From the NCBI RefSeq assembly GCF_011386835.1, contig NW_027053015.1, forward strand, positions 1-64,000: 64,000 nt of DNA. The letters are read 5' to 3'. Every line of letters begins with the position of its first letter. Positions within the stretch are counted from its first letter, which is position 1. Positions 10,121 through 22,130 of this stretch are shown here, one piece after another. Under the pieces are notes generated by a model. The model was not told the origin of the DNA and ran no database searches. It worked only from the letters and a program-made list of their open reading frames with translations. The position numbers and the translations under genes are program-made. Origin of the DNA: Chrysemys picta bellii (taxonomy: Eukaryota > Chordata > Testudines > Emydidae).

Positions 10121-12017
10121 TCAGGCCAGTAGCAGGACATTAGCACTTTAGGGTTTGGTTGGGTGTGGCAGTGATATCACAAAGGCCTTATCCTGGACCT
10201 CAGCCTATGGGTCAAAGGTGTTAGGGAGGTGGTTACCTGAGAGAGAGATGCTGACATCAGCCAGGCAGGACAGGAGCGCAGGGCCAGGGAAACCTCAGAG
10301 ACCCCTTTGGCTTTGCTTTAGCAAGTCTCCTTCTCGAGGTCTCCCTTTTTAGGACTCAGAGAGTATTAGGGTTCAAGTATGTGAGTGCGAGGAGGAACCT
10401 CTTTCGAGTTTCTCCTTTTATTGATTTTACTAGAAAACAGACGTGCCTGTTGAGAAGGTAAGAACCTTGGAGAGGTTTTTAACCTGCTCAGTCTGCAGTC
10501 TGATCCATCTGGTGCCAGCTGAATTCTAGGCATGGAAAACACTAGTTCAAGGTGGCAGAATTTTATAGCCCACCTGGGATTTTGTGCTGTAGAATCACTG
10601 GGGACATTAGGGTTTGTCCTTTTCCTTTTACCTTTTCCTCCATCCCTCCTTGCTTTCTCTTGTTCCCCTCCCACCACCAGGAGTGGTGTGTGTGTGTGTG
10701 TGTGTTGCTGGGGGTGCTCTTCACCTCCCCTTGTGGGAAGTTGACACTGCAAGGGCTGTGCCTCTGTGGACATCAGCAACTCCCACTCCCTGCTGCAGGT
10801 ACTGCTCTGGCTCACTGTAAATGGGGTGCTAGTGGAAGGGGAAATGGAACCCCCTGGCACTCACTAAAAGGGAAAGTGGTGGATTCTCCATCTCTTGATG
10901 TCATTGAATGAAGACTAGATGCCTTTCTGGAATGTGTGTGCCCAAAGAGTAACTATTGTACTATACAGGAAGCCTATGATATGCAGGGGCTTAGATTAGA
11001 TGCTCTAAAGGTCTCTTCTGGCCATAAAGTCTACTAATTTTGGAAACACTGAGTGTAGCATTGGGAGCAGCCTCTGATGTTTTACTGTCTAGCCCACTTG
11101 CTTCTTAGAATGAAGACGCATTGAGTGGGGTGATCCACAGAGAGTACCTGTGTCAAGGCTGTATCCCCACTTTGAAGTTTAGGGTACAAATGTAGGGGCC
11201 TGCATGAAAACTTCTAAGCTTAACCACCATCCCAAGGCTAATTTCCTCCCCTGCGTAGCCTTGAGAAACCTTTCACCAATTCCCTGGTGAATACAGATCC
11301 AAACCCCTTGGATCTTAAAACAAGGAGAATTAAACCATCCCCCCTCCTTCCTCCCACCAACTTCTGGTGAATACAGATCCAACCCCCTTGGATCTAAAAG
11401 AAGGAGAAATTAACCATTCCCCTCCTTCCTCCCACCAACTCCTGGTGAATCAAGATCCAAACTCCTTGGATCTTAAAACAAGGAAAAATCAATCAGGTTC
11501 TTAAAAATAAGGCTTTTAATTAAAGAAAAAGGTAAAAATCATCTCTGTAAAATCAGTATGGAAATTAACCTTACAGGGTAATCAAACTTAAAGAGCTCAG
11601 AGGACTCCCCTCTAGTCTTAGGTTCAAAGTACAGCAAACAAAGATAAACACTCTAGTAAAAGGTACATTTACAAGTTGAGAAAACAAAGGAAAACTAACA
11701 CGCCTTGTTTGAAATAGGAGAGACTTGTTTAGAAAGATGTGGAGAACCTGGATTGATGTCTGGTCCCTCTCAGTCCCGAGGGCGAACACCCACACAAACA
11801 AAGAACACAAACAAAAGCCTTCCCCTCCCCAAGATTTGAAAGTATCTTGTCCCCTTATTGGTCCTTTAGGTCAGATGCCAGCCAGGTTACCTGAGCTTCT
11901 TAACCCTTTAGAGGGAAAAGGATTTTGGAGTCTCTGGCCAGGAGGATTTTATAGTACTGTACACAGGACAGCTGTTACCCTTCCCTTTATAGTTATGACA
12001 ACCTCAAAGCTTCAAAG
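10121..12017. repeat. Array monomer M5 (short form with LTR-A)
   Basis: Counterpart of M2 without the SINE. The short-form junction gaagttga|cactgcaaggg is at about 10,742 and LTR-A at 11,149-12,000. A GT run lies at about 10,686-10,705. Confidence 0.85.
11149..12000 (-). mobile_element. LTR-A, copy 2
   Basis: 852 bp, the same length, borders and flanking bases as the copy at 4,086-4,937. Identical insertion site shows duplication of an occupied monomer, not a second insertion. Confidence 0.65.
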
Positions 12018-12613
12018 TGTCAGGCCAGCAGCAGGACATTAGCACTTGAGGGTTTGGTTGGGTGTGGCAGTGAGATCACAAAGGCCTTTTGCAGGATGTC
12101 AGCTTATTGGTCAAATGTGTTAGGGAGGTGGTGACCTCAGAGAGAGATGCTGACATCAGCCTGGCAGGACAGGAGCACAGGGCCAGGGAAACCTCAGAGA
12201 CCCTGTGGCTTTGCTTCAGCAAGTCTCCTTCTCGGGGTCTTTCTTTGAGGACTGAGAGAGTATTAGGGTTCATGTACGTGAGTGCGTGCAGGAGCCTCTT
12301 TCGAGTTTTCTCCTTTCCTTTTACTGATTTTACTAGAAAACAGACGTCCCTGTTTAGAAGGTAAGAGCCTCCAAGAGGTTTTGGCAGCTGCTCAGTCTGA
12401 TCCACGTGGTGCCAGCTGAATTCTAGGCATGGAAAACAGTAGTTTAAGATGGCAGAATTTTATTCCATCCCTTGGATTTTGTGCCGTAGAATCACTGGGG
12501 ACATTAGGGTTTGTCCTTTTTGTTTTACCTTTTCCTCCATCCCTCCTTCCTTTCTCTTCATCTCTTACTTCTTTTGTCCTTTCTCCTGTTCCCCTCCCAC
12601 CACCAGGAGTGGT

Positions 12614-12641
12614 GTCTGTGTGTGTGTGTGTGTGTGTGTGT
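12614..12641. repeat. (GT)n microsatellite in M6
   Basis: GT run with the gtct interruption shared with M3, a little shorter than there. Confidence 0.85.
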
Positions 12642-12879
12642 TGCTGGGGGTGCTCATCACCTCTCCTTGTGGGAAGTTCATCGAAAACTGTGGGGTTGAA
12701 ATAGTGTTTGGACTCCACTGACACTAGATGCTGCCATCCTGTGGCTTAGCATTAGTGTCTGGGATGACTTGGGTCAAGATCTCAACTTCCCCGCAACCCA
12801 CTTCACTGCTGCCAGAATCCCTCCTGCCCCCCCTGCTAGAGCCGCCTCCCTGGCCAACCTGGGTGGGGGTGGAGAACAG

Positions 12880-12967
12880 TGTTTTTTTCATACGTTCATA
12901 GATTCTAGGACTGGAAGGGACCTCGAGAGGTCATCGAGTCCAGTCCCCTGCCCGCATGGCAGGACCA
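12880..12967 (-). mobile_element. CR1-2 LINE, 3' end (copy in M6)
   Basis: Same 3' end as at 5,821-5,908, cut at the same base by the nested CR1. Confidence 0.85.
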
Positions 12968-14442
12968 TGTAACGGACTTATTAGATAAGGGAAATGCGGT
13001 GGACCTAATATACCTGGATTTCAGTAAAGCGTTTGATACTGTACCCCATGAGGAATTATTGGTTAATCTGGAAAACATGGGGATCGATATGAAAATCCAG
13101 AGGTGGATAAAGAATTGGTTAATGGGGAGAATGCAGCGGGTCGTATTAAAGGGTGAACTGTCGGGTTGGAGGGAGGTTACTAGTGGAGTGCCTCAAGGTT
13201 CGGTTTTGGGACCCATTTTATTTAATCTATTTATAACTGACCTCAGAACCGATTGCAAGAGTGGGCTGATAAAGTTTGCGGATGATACGAAGGTGGGAGG
13301 AGTTGCAAATTCGGAGGAGGATAGGGATATTCTGCAGGGAGACTTGAATGAGCTTGTGAATTGGAGTGTCAGAAATAAGATGAAATTTAATAGTGAAAAG
13401 TGTAAGGTGATGCACTTGGGGATGATTAATAACAATTTTAGTTACAAGATGGGGACGCATTGGTTAGAAGTAACGGAAGAGGAGAAGGACCTAGGGGTCC
13501 TTGTAGACCGCAGGATGACTATGAGTCGACAATGTGACGTGGCTGTGAAAAAAGCCAATGCGGTCTTGGGATGTATTAGGCGAGGTATATCTAGTAGGGA
13601 TAAGGAGGTCCTGCTTCCGTTGTATACGGCGCTGGTGAGACCTCATTTGGAGTACTGTGTGTAGTTCTGGTCTCCCATGTTTAAAAAAGATGAACTCAAA
13701 TTGGAACGGGTGCAGAGAAGGGCGACTAGGATGATCAGAGGAATGGAAAACCTGTCGTATGAAAAGAGATTAGAGGAGCTCGGGTTGTTTAGTCTGACAA
13801 AACGAAGGCTGAGGGGGGATATGATTGCTATCTTTAAATATATCAGAGGGATAAATACAAGGGAGGGAGAGGAATTATTTCAGCTTAGTACTAATGTGGA
13901 CACGAGAACCAATGGATATAAACTGGCCGTGGGGAAGTTCAGGCTTGAAATCAGACGAAGGTTTCTGACCGTCAGAGGGGTGAAATATTGGAACGGCCTT
14001 CTGAGGGAAACGGTGGGGGCAACGGACCTGTCTGGTTTTAAGATTAAGTTGGATAAGTTTATGGAGGGAATGGTTTAATGGTAAAACATAGTAGCCGAGG
14101 AAAACCAAGCAATGGTATGTAAATAGCATAATGGCAAACAAGGGTCAGGCTAGAGACTCTTGCCTACATGCTCGGGGTATTACTGATCGCCATATTTGGG
14201 GTCGGGAAGGAATTTTCCTCCAGGGTAGATTGGCTGAGCCTCTGGAGGTTTTTCGCCTTCCTCCGCAGCATGGGGCAGGGATCACTAGCAGGAGGGTCCC
14301 TGCCGATTGAAGTCACTAAAACACAGGATTGGGGACTTCAACGGCACAGTCCAGGGAAGGGTCTTGTGGCCTGCAGCATGCAGGGGGTCAGACCAGATGA
14401 TCATAATGGTCCCTTCTGACCTTAAAGTCTATGAGTCTATAA
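12968..14442 (+). mobile_element. Nested 5'-truncated CR1 LINE (CR1-3), copy 2
   Basis: Fuller copy of the insert at 5,909-7,210. It keeps the end of ORF2 and the 3' UTR and ends agtctatgagtctataa, with gacca on both sides. The element contains only the 3' half of ORF2, as is usual for 5'-truncated CR1. Confidence 0.9.
12999..14078 (+). pseudogene. CR1 reverse transcriptase fragment (broken by TAG)
   Basis: Two in-line pieces, 12,999-13,664 and 13,677-14,078, separated by the same TAG as in copy 1. Visible: [37 protein letters not shown], then the C-terminal RRRFLTVRGVKYWNGL and FKIKLDKFMEGMV ending the ORF. Endonuclease and RT N-terminus absent. Confidence 0.88.
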
Positions 14443-14593
14443 GACCAAATACCATCCCTGATAGACATTTATCTAACCTACTCTTAAATATCTCAAGAGA
14501 TGGAGATTCCACAACCTCCCTCGGCAATTTATTCCAGTGTTTAACCACCCTGACAGTTAGGAACTTTTTCCTAATGTCCAACCTAGACCTCCC

Positions 14594-15671
14594 TGTGACA
14601 ATGCGGTTCTGGCGGAACCCAACTGAGAGTGCCAACTCAGGACAAATTGCTCAAATAGGGCAGTTACAGCCCAAGGCTGGGGTTTTTCCACCTCTAAGGC
14701 AAACCAAACCAGCCAGACTAAGACTTCGATCTCACCCCACTGGCTAACCGCAAGTCTCACAAGCAATCTCCTAGACACTCCAGTTACCCAGTATTACCAC
14801 CAGTGCCACACGTTATGGGGACAAATGGTTATAAAAACCAATACCCCAGTAAAAGAAAACGGTTCTCCCGATCCCAAAGGACCAAGCCCCAGACCCAGGT
14901 CAATGTACAAGTCAGACCTTACCCACAAATCACGCTACTGCCAATCCTTTAGAATCTAAAATCTAAAGGTTTATTCATAAAAGGAAAAAGATAGAGATGA
15001 GAGTTAGAATTGGTTAAATGGAATCAATTACATACAGTAATGGCACAGTTCTTGGTTCAGGCTTGCAGCAGCGATGGAATAAACTGCAGGTTCAAATCAA
15101 GTCTCTGGAATACATCCCCCGCTGGGATGGGTCCTCAGTCCTTTGTTCAGAGCTTCAGTTTGTAGCAAAGTCCCTCCAGAGGTAAGAAGCAGGATTGAAG
15201 ACAAGATGGAGATCAGGCATCAGCCTTATATAGTCTTTTCCAGGTGTAAGTTCACCTCTTTGTTCTTACTGTGGAAAATTACAGCAAAAATGGAGTCTGG
15301 AGTCACATGGGCCAGTCCCTGCATACTTTGCTGAGGTACAAGGCGTATCTGCCTTCTCTCAATGGGTCCATTGTATAGCTGATGGTCCTTAATGGGCCAT
15401 CAAGCAGGCTAGGCAGAGCTAATCTCAGCTTGTCTGGGATGTCACCCAGAAGCATAGCATAAGTTTGCCATACAGACAGTATAGAGCCAATATTCATAAC
15501 TTCGACTACAAAACTGATACATACATATAGACAGCATAATCATAACCAGTAAACCATAACCTTGTCCTAGACACCCCATTTGACCCCCTTTATACAAGAT
15601 TTGGGTGCCACTACAGGACCTTGGTTGCAACAATGATCTATATGGTCCCAGTTTATGTCAATAACGTCACA
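14594..15671 (-). mobile_element. Solo LTR (LTR-B) of an endogenous retrovirus-like element
   Basis: 1,078-bp insert beginning TGTGAC and ending GTCACA, flanked by the 5-bp duplication ctccc. The same CR1 position is empty in M3, M10, M14 and M17. On the minus strand the order is U3, then ACTATATAAGG (TATA box, about 15,222-15,232), then AATAAA (plus-strand tttatt at 14,970-14,975), then U5. No coding region, so it is a solo LTR left by LTR-LTR recombination. Confidence 0.85.
14970..14975 (-). promoter_or_regulatory. AATAAA polyadenylation signal of LTR-B
   Basis: Reads AATAAA on the minus strand, about 250 bp downstream of the TATA box and followed by the U5-like end. It supports the assigned orientation. 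Confidence 0.7.
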
Positions 15672-16135
15672 CTCCCTTGCTGCACTTTAAACCCATTGCT
15701 TCTGGTTCTATCCTTAGAGGCTAAGGTGAACAAGTTTTCTCCCTCCTCCTTATGACACCCTTTTAAATACCTGAAAACTGCTATCATGTCTCCTCTCAGT
15801 CTTCTCTTTTCCAAACTAAACAAAGCCAATTCTTTCAGCCTTCCTTCATAGGTCATGTTCTCAAGACCTTTAATCATTCTTGTTGCTCTTCTCTGGACCC
15901 TTTCCAATTTCTCCACATCTTTTTTAAAATGCGGTGCCCAGAACTGGACACAATACTCCAGCTGAGGCCTAACCAGAGCAGAGTAGAGCGGAAGAATGAC
16001 TTCTCGTGTCTTGCTCACAACACACCTGTTAATACATCCCAGAATCAGGTTTGCTTTTTTTGCAACAGCATCACACTGTTGACTCATATTTAGCTTGCAA
16101 GATCTCATGGTTAAGCCAAGGTGGTCTTTTGCCAC
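15653..16135 (-). pseudogene. CR1-2 RT C-terminal piece (copy in M6)
   Basis: RT thumb/C-terminal region from [19 protein letters not shown] to FKVQQG, then read-through into LTR-B. The extreme C-terminus lies on the far side of LTR-B (about 14,447-14,593). Confidence 0.8.
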
Positions 16136-17056
16136 ATTTTCTATCTTTCCTAACCAGCGGAATAGCTTGCTTTTGGGCCCTTAATAGTGTCCCTTTGAAA
16201 AACTGCCAACTCTCCTCAGTTGTTTTTCCCCTCAGTCTTGATTCCCATGGGACCTTACCTATCAGCTCTCTGAGCTTACCAAAATCTGCCTTCCTGAAAT
16301 CCATTGTCTCTATTTTGCTGTTCTCCCTTCTACCCTTCCTTAGAATTGCAAACTCTATGATTTCATGATCACTTTCACCCAGGCTGCCTTCTACTTTCAA
16401 ATTCTCAACGAGTTCCTCCCTATTTGTTAAATTCAAGTCTAGAACAGCTTCCCCCCAGTAGCTTTTTCAACCTTCTGAAATAAAAAGTTGTCTCCAATGC
16501 AGTCCAGGAATTTGTTGGATAGTCTGTGCCCCGCTGTGTTATTTTCCCAACATATAGCCGGATAGTTGAAGTCCCCCATCACCACCAAATCTTGGGCTTT
16601 GGATGATTTTGTTAGTTGCTTAAAAAAAGCCTCATCCACCTCTTCCACCTGGTTAGGTGGCCTGTAGTAGACTCCTAGCATGACATCTCCCTTGTTTTTT
16701 ACCCCTTTTAGCCTAACCCAGAGACTCTCAACACTTCCGTCTCCTATGTCCATCTCTACCTCAGTCCAAGTGTGTACATTTTTAATATACAAGGCAACAC
16801 CTCCTCCCTTTTTCCCCTGTCTATCCTTCCTGAGCAAGCTGTACCCATCCACACCAACATTCCAATCACATGTATTATCCCACCAAGTTTCAGTGATGCC
16901 AACAATGTCATAGTTGTATTTATTTATTAGCACTTCCAGTTCTTCCTGCTTATTCCCCATACTTCTCGCATTTGTATATAGGCATCTAAGATACTGGTTT
17001 GATCTTTCCTCCCAGTTTTGTCCTGACCCTCCTTTCTCTCTGACAATATAGCCCAC
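16071..17056 (-). pseudogene. CR1-2 endonuclease region (copy in M6, frameshifted)
   Basis: AP-endonuclease part of ORF2 ([40 protein letters not shown]) in two frames, 16,439-17,056 and 16,071-16,436. They are separated by a frameshift at the C6 run (about 16,450) that every CR1-2 copy here shares. Confidence 0.85.
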
Positions 17057-17454
17057 ACTCCCTCTCGTTTTTGACCCATCTCCCCGGTCTCCATGTTCCC
17101 CACTTAGCTGTGGGCTTTGCTCACCTGTCCCCGTCGAACCTAGTTTAAAGCCCTCCTCACTAGGTTAGCCAGTCTGTGTCCAAAGGTACTAATAACTTGA
17201 GCTGTGGTTTGGAGGTGGAACAGCTGTCAAGGGCACTGAGGGGGAGATAGCAGGAGCTCATCCTTCAAGGAGGGGGGTTGTCACTGGAGGTTACTAGAAA
17301 GGACAAGAAGACTCCATTCTGGGGTTCAGGAGGTGAATTTATCCCTCAGTGGTCGGCAGGTGCTGGGTGGAAATACTGCTGGTTCCAGGTGCCCTTAACT
17401 CCTCCAGATTCCTCGGGGCGTTTGAGTCTCTGACAGGTTCTCGTTCCCTTGCAG

Positions 17455-17579
17455 CAGGAGGACGTCACGGCCAAAAGTGATGCACCAGCTCCGCATCATC
17501 CGGCACTTGCGCCAGATTCCTGAGACACTGCAGGGGCTGTGCCTCTGAGGCCATCAGCAACTCCCGCTCCCTGCTGCAG
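17455..17579 (+). pseudogene. Fossil coding exon, M6
   Basis: 125 bp; an extra A (gccaaaagtgatg) adds a second frameshift. The same extra base occurs at 45,649-45,773 and 58,000-58,124, grouping M6, M14 and M17. Confidence 0.5.
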
Positions 17580-18232
17580 GTACTGCTCTGGCTCACTGTA
17601 AATGGGGAGCTAGTGGAAGGGGAAATGGAGCCCCCTGGCACTCACTAAAAGGGAAAGTGGTGGATTCTCCATCTCTTGATGTCATTGAATGAAGACTAGA
17701 TGCCTTTCTGGAATGTGTGTGCCCAAAGAGTAACTATTGTACTATACAGGAGGCCTATGATATGCAGGGGCTTAGATGAGATGCTCTAAAGGTCTCTTGT
17801 GGCCATAAAGTCTACAAATTTTGGAAACACTGAGTGTAGTATTGGGAGCAGCCTCTGATGTTTTACTGTCTAGCCGGCTTGCTTCCTAGAATGAAGACGC
17901 ATCGAGTGGGGTGATCCACACAGAGTAGCTCAAACCTTCAAAGTGTCAGGCCAGCAGCAGGACATTAGCACTTCCGGGGATGGGTGGGTGTGGCAGTGAC
18001 ATCACAAAGGCCTTTTCAGGATCTCAGCCTATTGGTCAAAGGTGTTAGGGAGGTGGTAACCTCAGAGAGAGATGCTGACATCAGCCAGGCAGGACAGGGG
18101 CTTAGGGCCAGGGAAACCTCAGAGACCCCTGTGACTTTCATAGAATCATAGAATCATAGAATATCAGGGTTGGAAGGGACCTCAAGAGGTCATCTACTCC
18201 AACCCCGTCCTCAAAGCAGGACCAATTCCCAA

Positions 18233-18619
18233 CTAAATCATCCCAGCCAGGGCTTTGTCAAGCCGGGCCTTAAAAACCTCCAAGGAAGGAGACTCCACCA
18301 CCTCCCTAGTTAACGCATTCCAGTGCTTCACCACCCTCCTAGTGAAATAGTGTTTCCTAATATCCAACCTGGACCTCCCCCACTGCAACTTGAGACCATT
18401 GCTCCTTGTTCTGTCATCTGCCACCACTGAGAACAACCGAGCTCCATCCTCTTTGGAACCCCCCTTCACGTAGTTGAAGGCTGCTATCAAATCCCCCCTC
18501 ATTCTTCTCTTCTGGAGACTAAACAATCCCAGTTCCCTCAGCCTCTCCTCATAAGTCATGTGCTCCAGACCCCTAATCATTTTTGTTGCTCTCCACTGGA
18601 CTCTTTCCAATTTTTCCAC
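18233..18619 (-). pseudogene. CR1-1 ORF2 C-terminal end (beyond LTR-C)
   Basis: Final 128 residues of ORF2 ([17 protein letters not shown] to [13 protein letters not shown]), separated from the main frame by LTR-C. Confidence 0.85.
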
Positions 18620-18641
18620 ATCCTTCTTGTAGTGTGGGGCC

Positions 18642-19084
18642 TGTCGGAGAAAAACAGAGTTCTCACTATTTGTTTAGGTACAGCAAGTCAGATGCTTTAT
18701 TAACGCTCACAATTGCCCAGAGGGAGAGAGCTAAGCAGGTCTCTCCCAGGTAACTAATTACAGCAAGCATTTATACCTTTCATTACAGAAATAACGAGGG
18801 ACAGCTGCGTTTTGTTTATACATAGGCCATCTTGATATCTCCTTTCTTCACTTGTTTTGACTCTTGCCAACATACAATATTTTCTATACCTTATCTACAC
18901 AAGGTCTTCTACACCTTATCTATACCAGGTCATAATGACTTCTTACACAGTTCTTTCTCACCCGCCTCACACATTCCTCGCTTCTACAAATCTCGCGTTA
19001 TTAGGGTTACAGTTAGCCTAACTCTTGCTAACGAACTGTCATGCATTGCATCCCCTTCCTGTGAGCTCTTTCTCTGCTTCCACA
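18642..19084 (-). mobile_element. Solo LTR (LTR-C), copy 1
   Basis: 443-bp insert beginning TGTCGGAG and ending TTCCACA, with ggcc on both sides as the likely 4-bp target duplication. The minus strand shows AAAGGTATAAATGC (TATA box, about 18,770-18,783), then GTTAATAAAGC (AATAAA, about 18,690-18,700), then a short U5. A tandem TATAGATAAGGTGTAGAAG motif occurs upstream of the TATA box. No coding region. Confidence 0.82.
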
Positions 19085-20986
19085 GGCCCCAAACTGGACA
19101 CAGTATTCCAGATGAGGCCTCACCAATGTCGAATAAAGGGGAACGATCACGTTCCTCGATCTGCTGGCAATGCCCCTACTTATACAGCCCAAAATGCCGT
19201 TAGCCTTCTTGGCAACAAGAGCACACTGTTGACTCATATCCAGCTTCTCGTCCACTGTGACCCCTAGGTCCTTTTCTGCAGAACTGCTACCTAGCCATTC
19301 GGTCCCTAGTCTGTAGCAGTGCATGGGATTCTTCCGTCCTAAGTGCAGGACTCTGCACTTGTCCTTGTTGAACTTCATCAGGTTTTTTTTGGCCCAATCC
19401 TCTAATTTGTCTAGGTCCCTCTGTATCCGATCCCTACCCTCTAGCGTATCTACCACGCCTCCTAGTTTAGTGTCATCTGCAAACTTGCTGAGAGTGCAGT
19501 CCACACCATCCTCCAGATCATTAATAAAGATATTAAACAAAACCGGCCCCAGGACCGACCCTTGGGGCACTACTCCGCTTGAAACCGGCTGCCAACTAGA
19601 CATGGAGCCATTGATCACTACCCGTTGAGCCCGACGATCCAGCCAGCTTTCTATCCACCTTACAGTCCATTCATCCATCCCATACTTCTTTAACTTGGTG
19701 GCAAGAATACTGTGGGAGAGCGTATCAAAAGCTTTGCTAAAGTCAAGGAATAACACATCCACTGCTTTCCCCTCATCCACAGAGCCAGTTATCTCATCAT
19801 CGAAGGCAATTAGGTTAGTCAGGCACGACTTCCCCTTGGTGAATCCATGCTGACTGTTCCTGATCACTTTCCTCTCCTCTAAGTGTTTCATAATTGATTC
19901 CTTGAGGACCTGCTCCATGATTTTTCCAGGGACTGAGGTGAGGCTGACTGGCCTGTAGTTCCCCGGATCCTCCTCCTTCCCTTTTTTAAAGATGGGCACT
20001 ACATTAGCCTTTTTCCAGTCATCCGGGACCTCCCTCGATCGCCATGAGTTTTCAAAAATAATGGCTAATGGCTGTGCAATCTCATCCGCCAAGTCCTTTA
20101 GCACCTTCGGATGCAGCGCATCCAGCCCCATGGAGTTGTGCACGTCCAGTTTTTCTAAATAGTCCCGAACCACTTCTTTCTCCACAGAGGGCTGGTCACC
20201 TTCTCCCCATATTGTGCTGCCCAGTGCAGCAGTCTGGGAGCTGACCTTGTTCGTGAAGACAGAGGCAAAAAAAGCATTGAGTACATTAGCTTTTTCCACA
20301 TCCTCAGTCACTAGGTTGCCTCCCTCATTCAGTAAGGGGCCCACACTTTCCTTGACTTTCTTCTTGTTGCTAACATACCTGAAGAAACCCTTCTTGTTAC
20401 TCTTAACATCTCTTGCTAGCTGCAACTCCAAGTGTGATTTGGCCTTCCTGATTTCACTCCTGCATGCCTGAGCAATATTTTTATACTCCTCCCTGGTCAT
20501 TTGTCCAATCTTCCACTTCTTGTAAGCTTCTTTTTTGCGTTTAAGATCAGCAAGGATTTCACTGTTTAGCCAAGCTGGTCGCCTGCCATATTTACTATTC
20601 TTTCTACACATCGGGATGGTTTGTTCCTGCAACCGCAATAAGGATTCTTTAAAATACAGCCAGCTCTCCTGGACCCCTTTGCCCTTCATGTTATTCTCCC
20701 AGGGGATCCTGCCCATCTGTTCCCTGAGGGAGTCAAAGTCTGCTTTTCTGAAGTCCAGGGTCCGTATTCTGCTGCTCTCCTTTCTTCCTTGTGTCAGGAT
20801 CCTGAACTCGACCATCTCATGGTCACTGCCTCCCAGGTTCCCATCCACTTTTGCTTCCCCTACTAATTCTTCCCTGTTTGTGAGCAGCAGGTCGAGAAAA
20901 GCTCTGCCCCTAGTTGGTTCCTCCAGCACTTGCACCAGGAAATTGTGCCCTACACTTTCCAAAAACTTCCTGGATTGTCTGTGCAC
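19028..20986 (-). pseudogene. CR1-1 ORF2, reverse transcriptase, nearly intact over 652 codons
   Basis: Starts in the end of the endonuclease domain ([26 protein letters not shown]), then a linker, then a complete RT: NWR-like [62 protein letters not shown], and the catalytic FADD box. It then runs through [12 protein letters not shown] into LTR-C, where it stops. The upstream codon is a TAG at about 21,004 where the sister copy also has TAG. Compared with the copy at 47,214-49,172 there are about eight residue differences, so the duplication is recent. Not a functional source: no full endonuclease, no ORF1, split C-terminus. Confidence 0.9.
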
Positions 20987-21588
20987 CGCTGTATTGCTCT
21001 CCTAGCAGATATCCAGAGACTCTCAGGTTTTTCTACAGTTTCATACCGGACCTCTGAGCACTCATACTCCTCTCTTACATACAATGCAACTCCCCCACCT
21101 TTTCTGCCCTGCCTGTCCTTCCTGAACAGTTTATATCCATCCATGACAGTACTCCAGTCATGTGAGTTATCCCACCAAGTGTCTGTTATTGCTTCAGCAA
21201 GTCTCCTTCTCGAGGTCTCTCTTTGAGGACTGAGAGAGTATTAGTGTTCACATGTGTGAGTGCGAGCAGGAGCCTCTTTGAAGTTTTCTCCTTTCCTTTG
21301 ACGGATTTTACTAGAAAACAGACGTCCCTATTTAGAAGGTAAGGGCCTCCAAGAGGTTTTGGAACCTGCTCAGTCTGATCCATCTGGTGCCAGCTGAATT
21401 CTAGGCATGGAAAACACTAGGTTAAGGTGGCAGAATTTTATTCCCTCTGTGGGATTTTGTCCCGTAGAATCACAGGGGACATTAGTGTTTGTCATTTTCG
21501 TTTTACCTTTTCCTCCATCCCTCCTTCCTTTCTCTTCATCTCTTACTTCTTTTGTCCTTTCTCCTGTTCACCTGCCACCACCAGGAGT

Positions 21589-21622
<34 letters not shown>
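21589..21622. repeat. (GT)n microsatellite in M7
   Basis: GT run; the equivalent run in M15 (49,935-49,958) is shorter by several repeats although the surrounding bases are almost identical. Confidence 0.9.
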
Positions 21623-21624
<2 letters not shown>

Positions 21625-22130
21625 GCTGGGGGTGCTCTTCACCTCCCCTTGTGGGAAGTTGATCCAAAACTGTGGGGTTGAAATAGTGCTTGAACTCCAA
21701 TGACACTAGATGCTGCCATCCTGTGGCTTAGCATTAGTGTCTGGGATGATTGGGGCAAGATCTCAACCTCCCCGCAACCCACTTCACTGCTGGCAGAATC
21801 CCTCCTGCCCCCCCTGCTAGAGCCGCCTCCCTGCCCAACCTGGGTGGGGGTGGAGAAGAGGGTTCTGATAACTTGAGCTGTGGTTTGGAGGTAGAACAGC
21901 TGTCAAGGGCACTGAGGGGGAGATAGCAGGAGCTCACCCTACAAGGTGGTGGGTTGGCACTGGAGGTTACTAGAAAGGACAAGAAGACTCCATTCTGGGG
22001 TTCAGGAGGTGAATTCATCCGTCAGTGGTGGGCAGGTAGTCAGTTTAAATACTGCTGGTTCCAGGTGCCCTTAATTCCCCCTGATTTCTCGGGGCGTTTG
22101 AGTCTTTGACAGGTTCTCGTTCCCTTGCAG

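Larger units (their letters stand above)
14443..17187 (-). mobile_element. CR1-2 LINE, main part (copy in M6)
   Basis: Rest of the minus-strand CR1. It is interrupted by LTR-B (14,594-15,671). One internal deletion of about 1.3 kb at about 16,102 joins atttagcttg to caagatctcat, removing the RT core and its FADD box. The 5' end is at gtccaaaggt, where monomer sequence resumes. Confidence 0.88.
12018..17941. repeat. Array monomer M6 (CR1-2, nested CR1, LTR-B)
   Basis: The most heavily invaded monomer: CR1-2 (12,880-17,187) holds both the plus-strand CR1 and a solo LTR. GT run at 12,614-12,641. Fossil exon at 17,455-17,579. Confidence 0.88.
18138..21190 (-). mobile_element. CR1-1 LINE, copy 1
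   Basis: Minus-strand CR1, 5'-truncated within the endonuclease, with an eight-base tail repeat (plus-strand catagaat units at 18,139-18,162). It contains LTR-C. It is clearly a different subfamily from CR1-2: different protein sequence and 3' end. A private deletion of about 157 bp at 21,012 (gatatc joined to cagagactctc) removes part of the endonuclease; the other copy keeps it. Confidence 0.9.
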
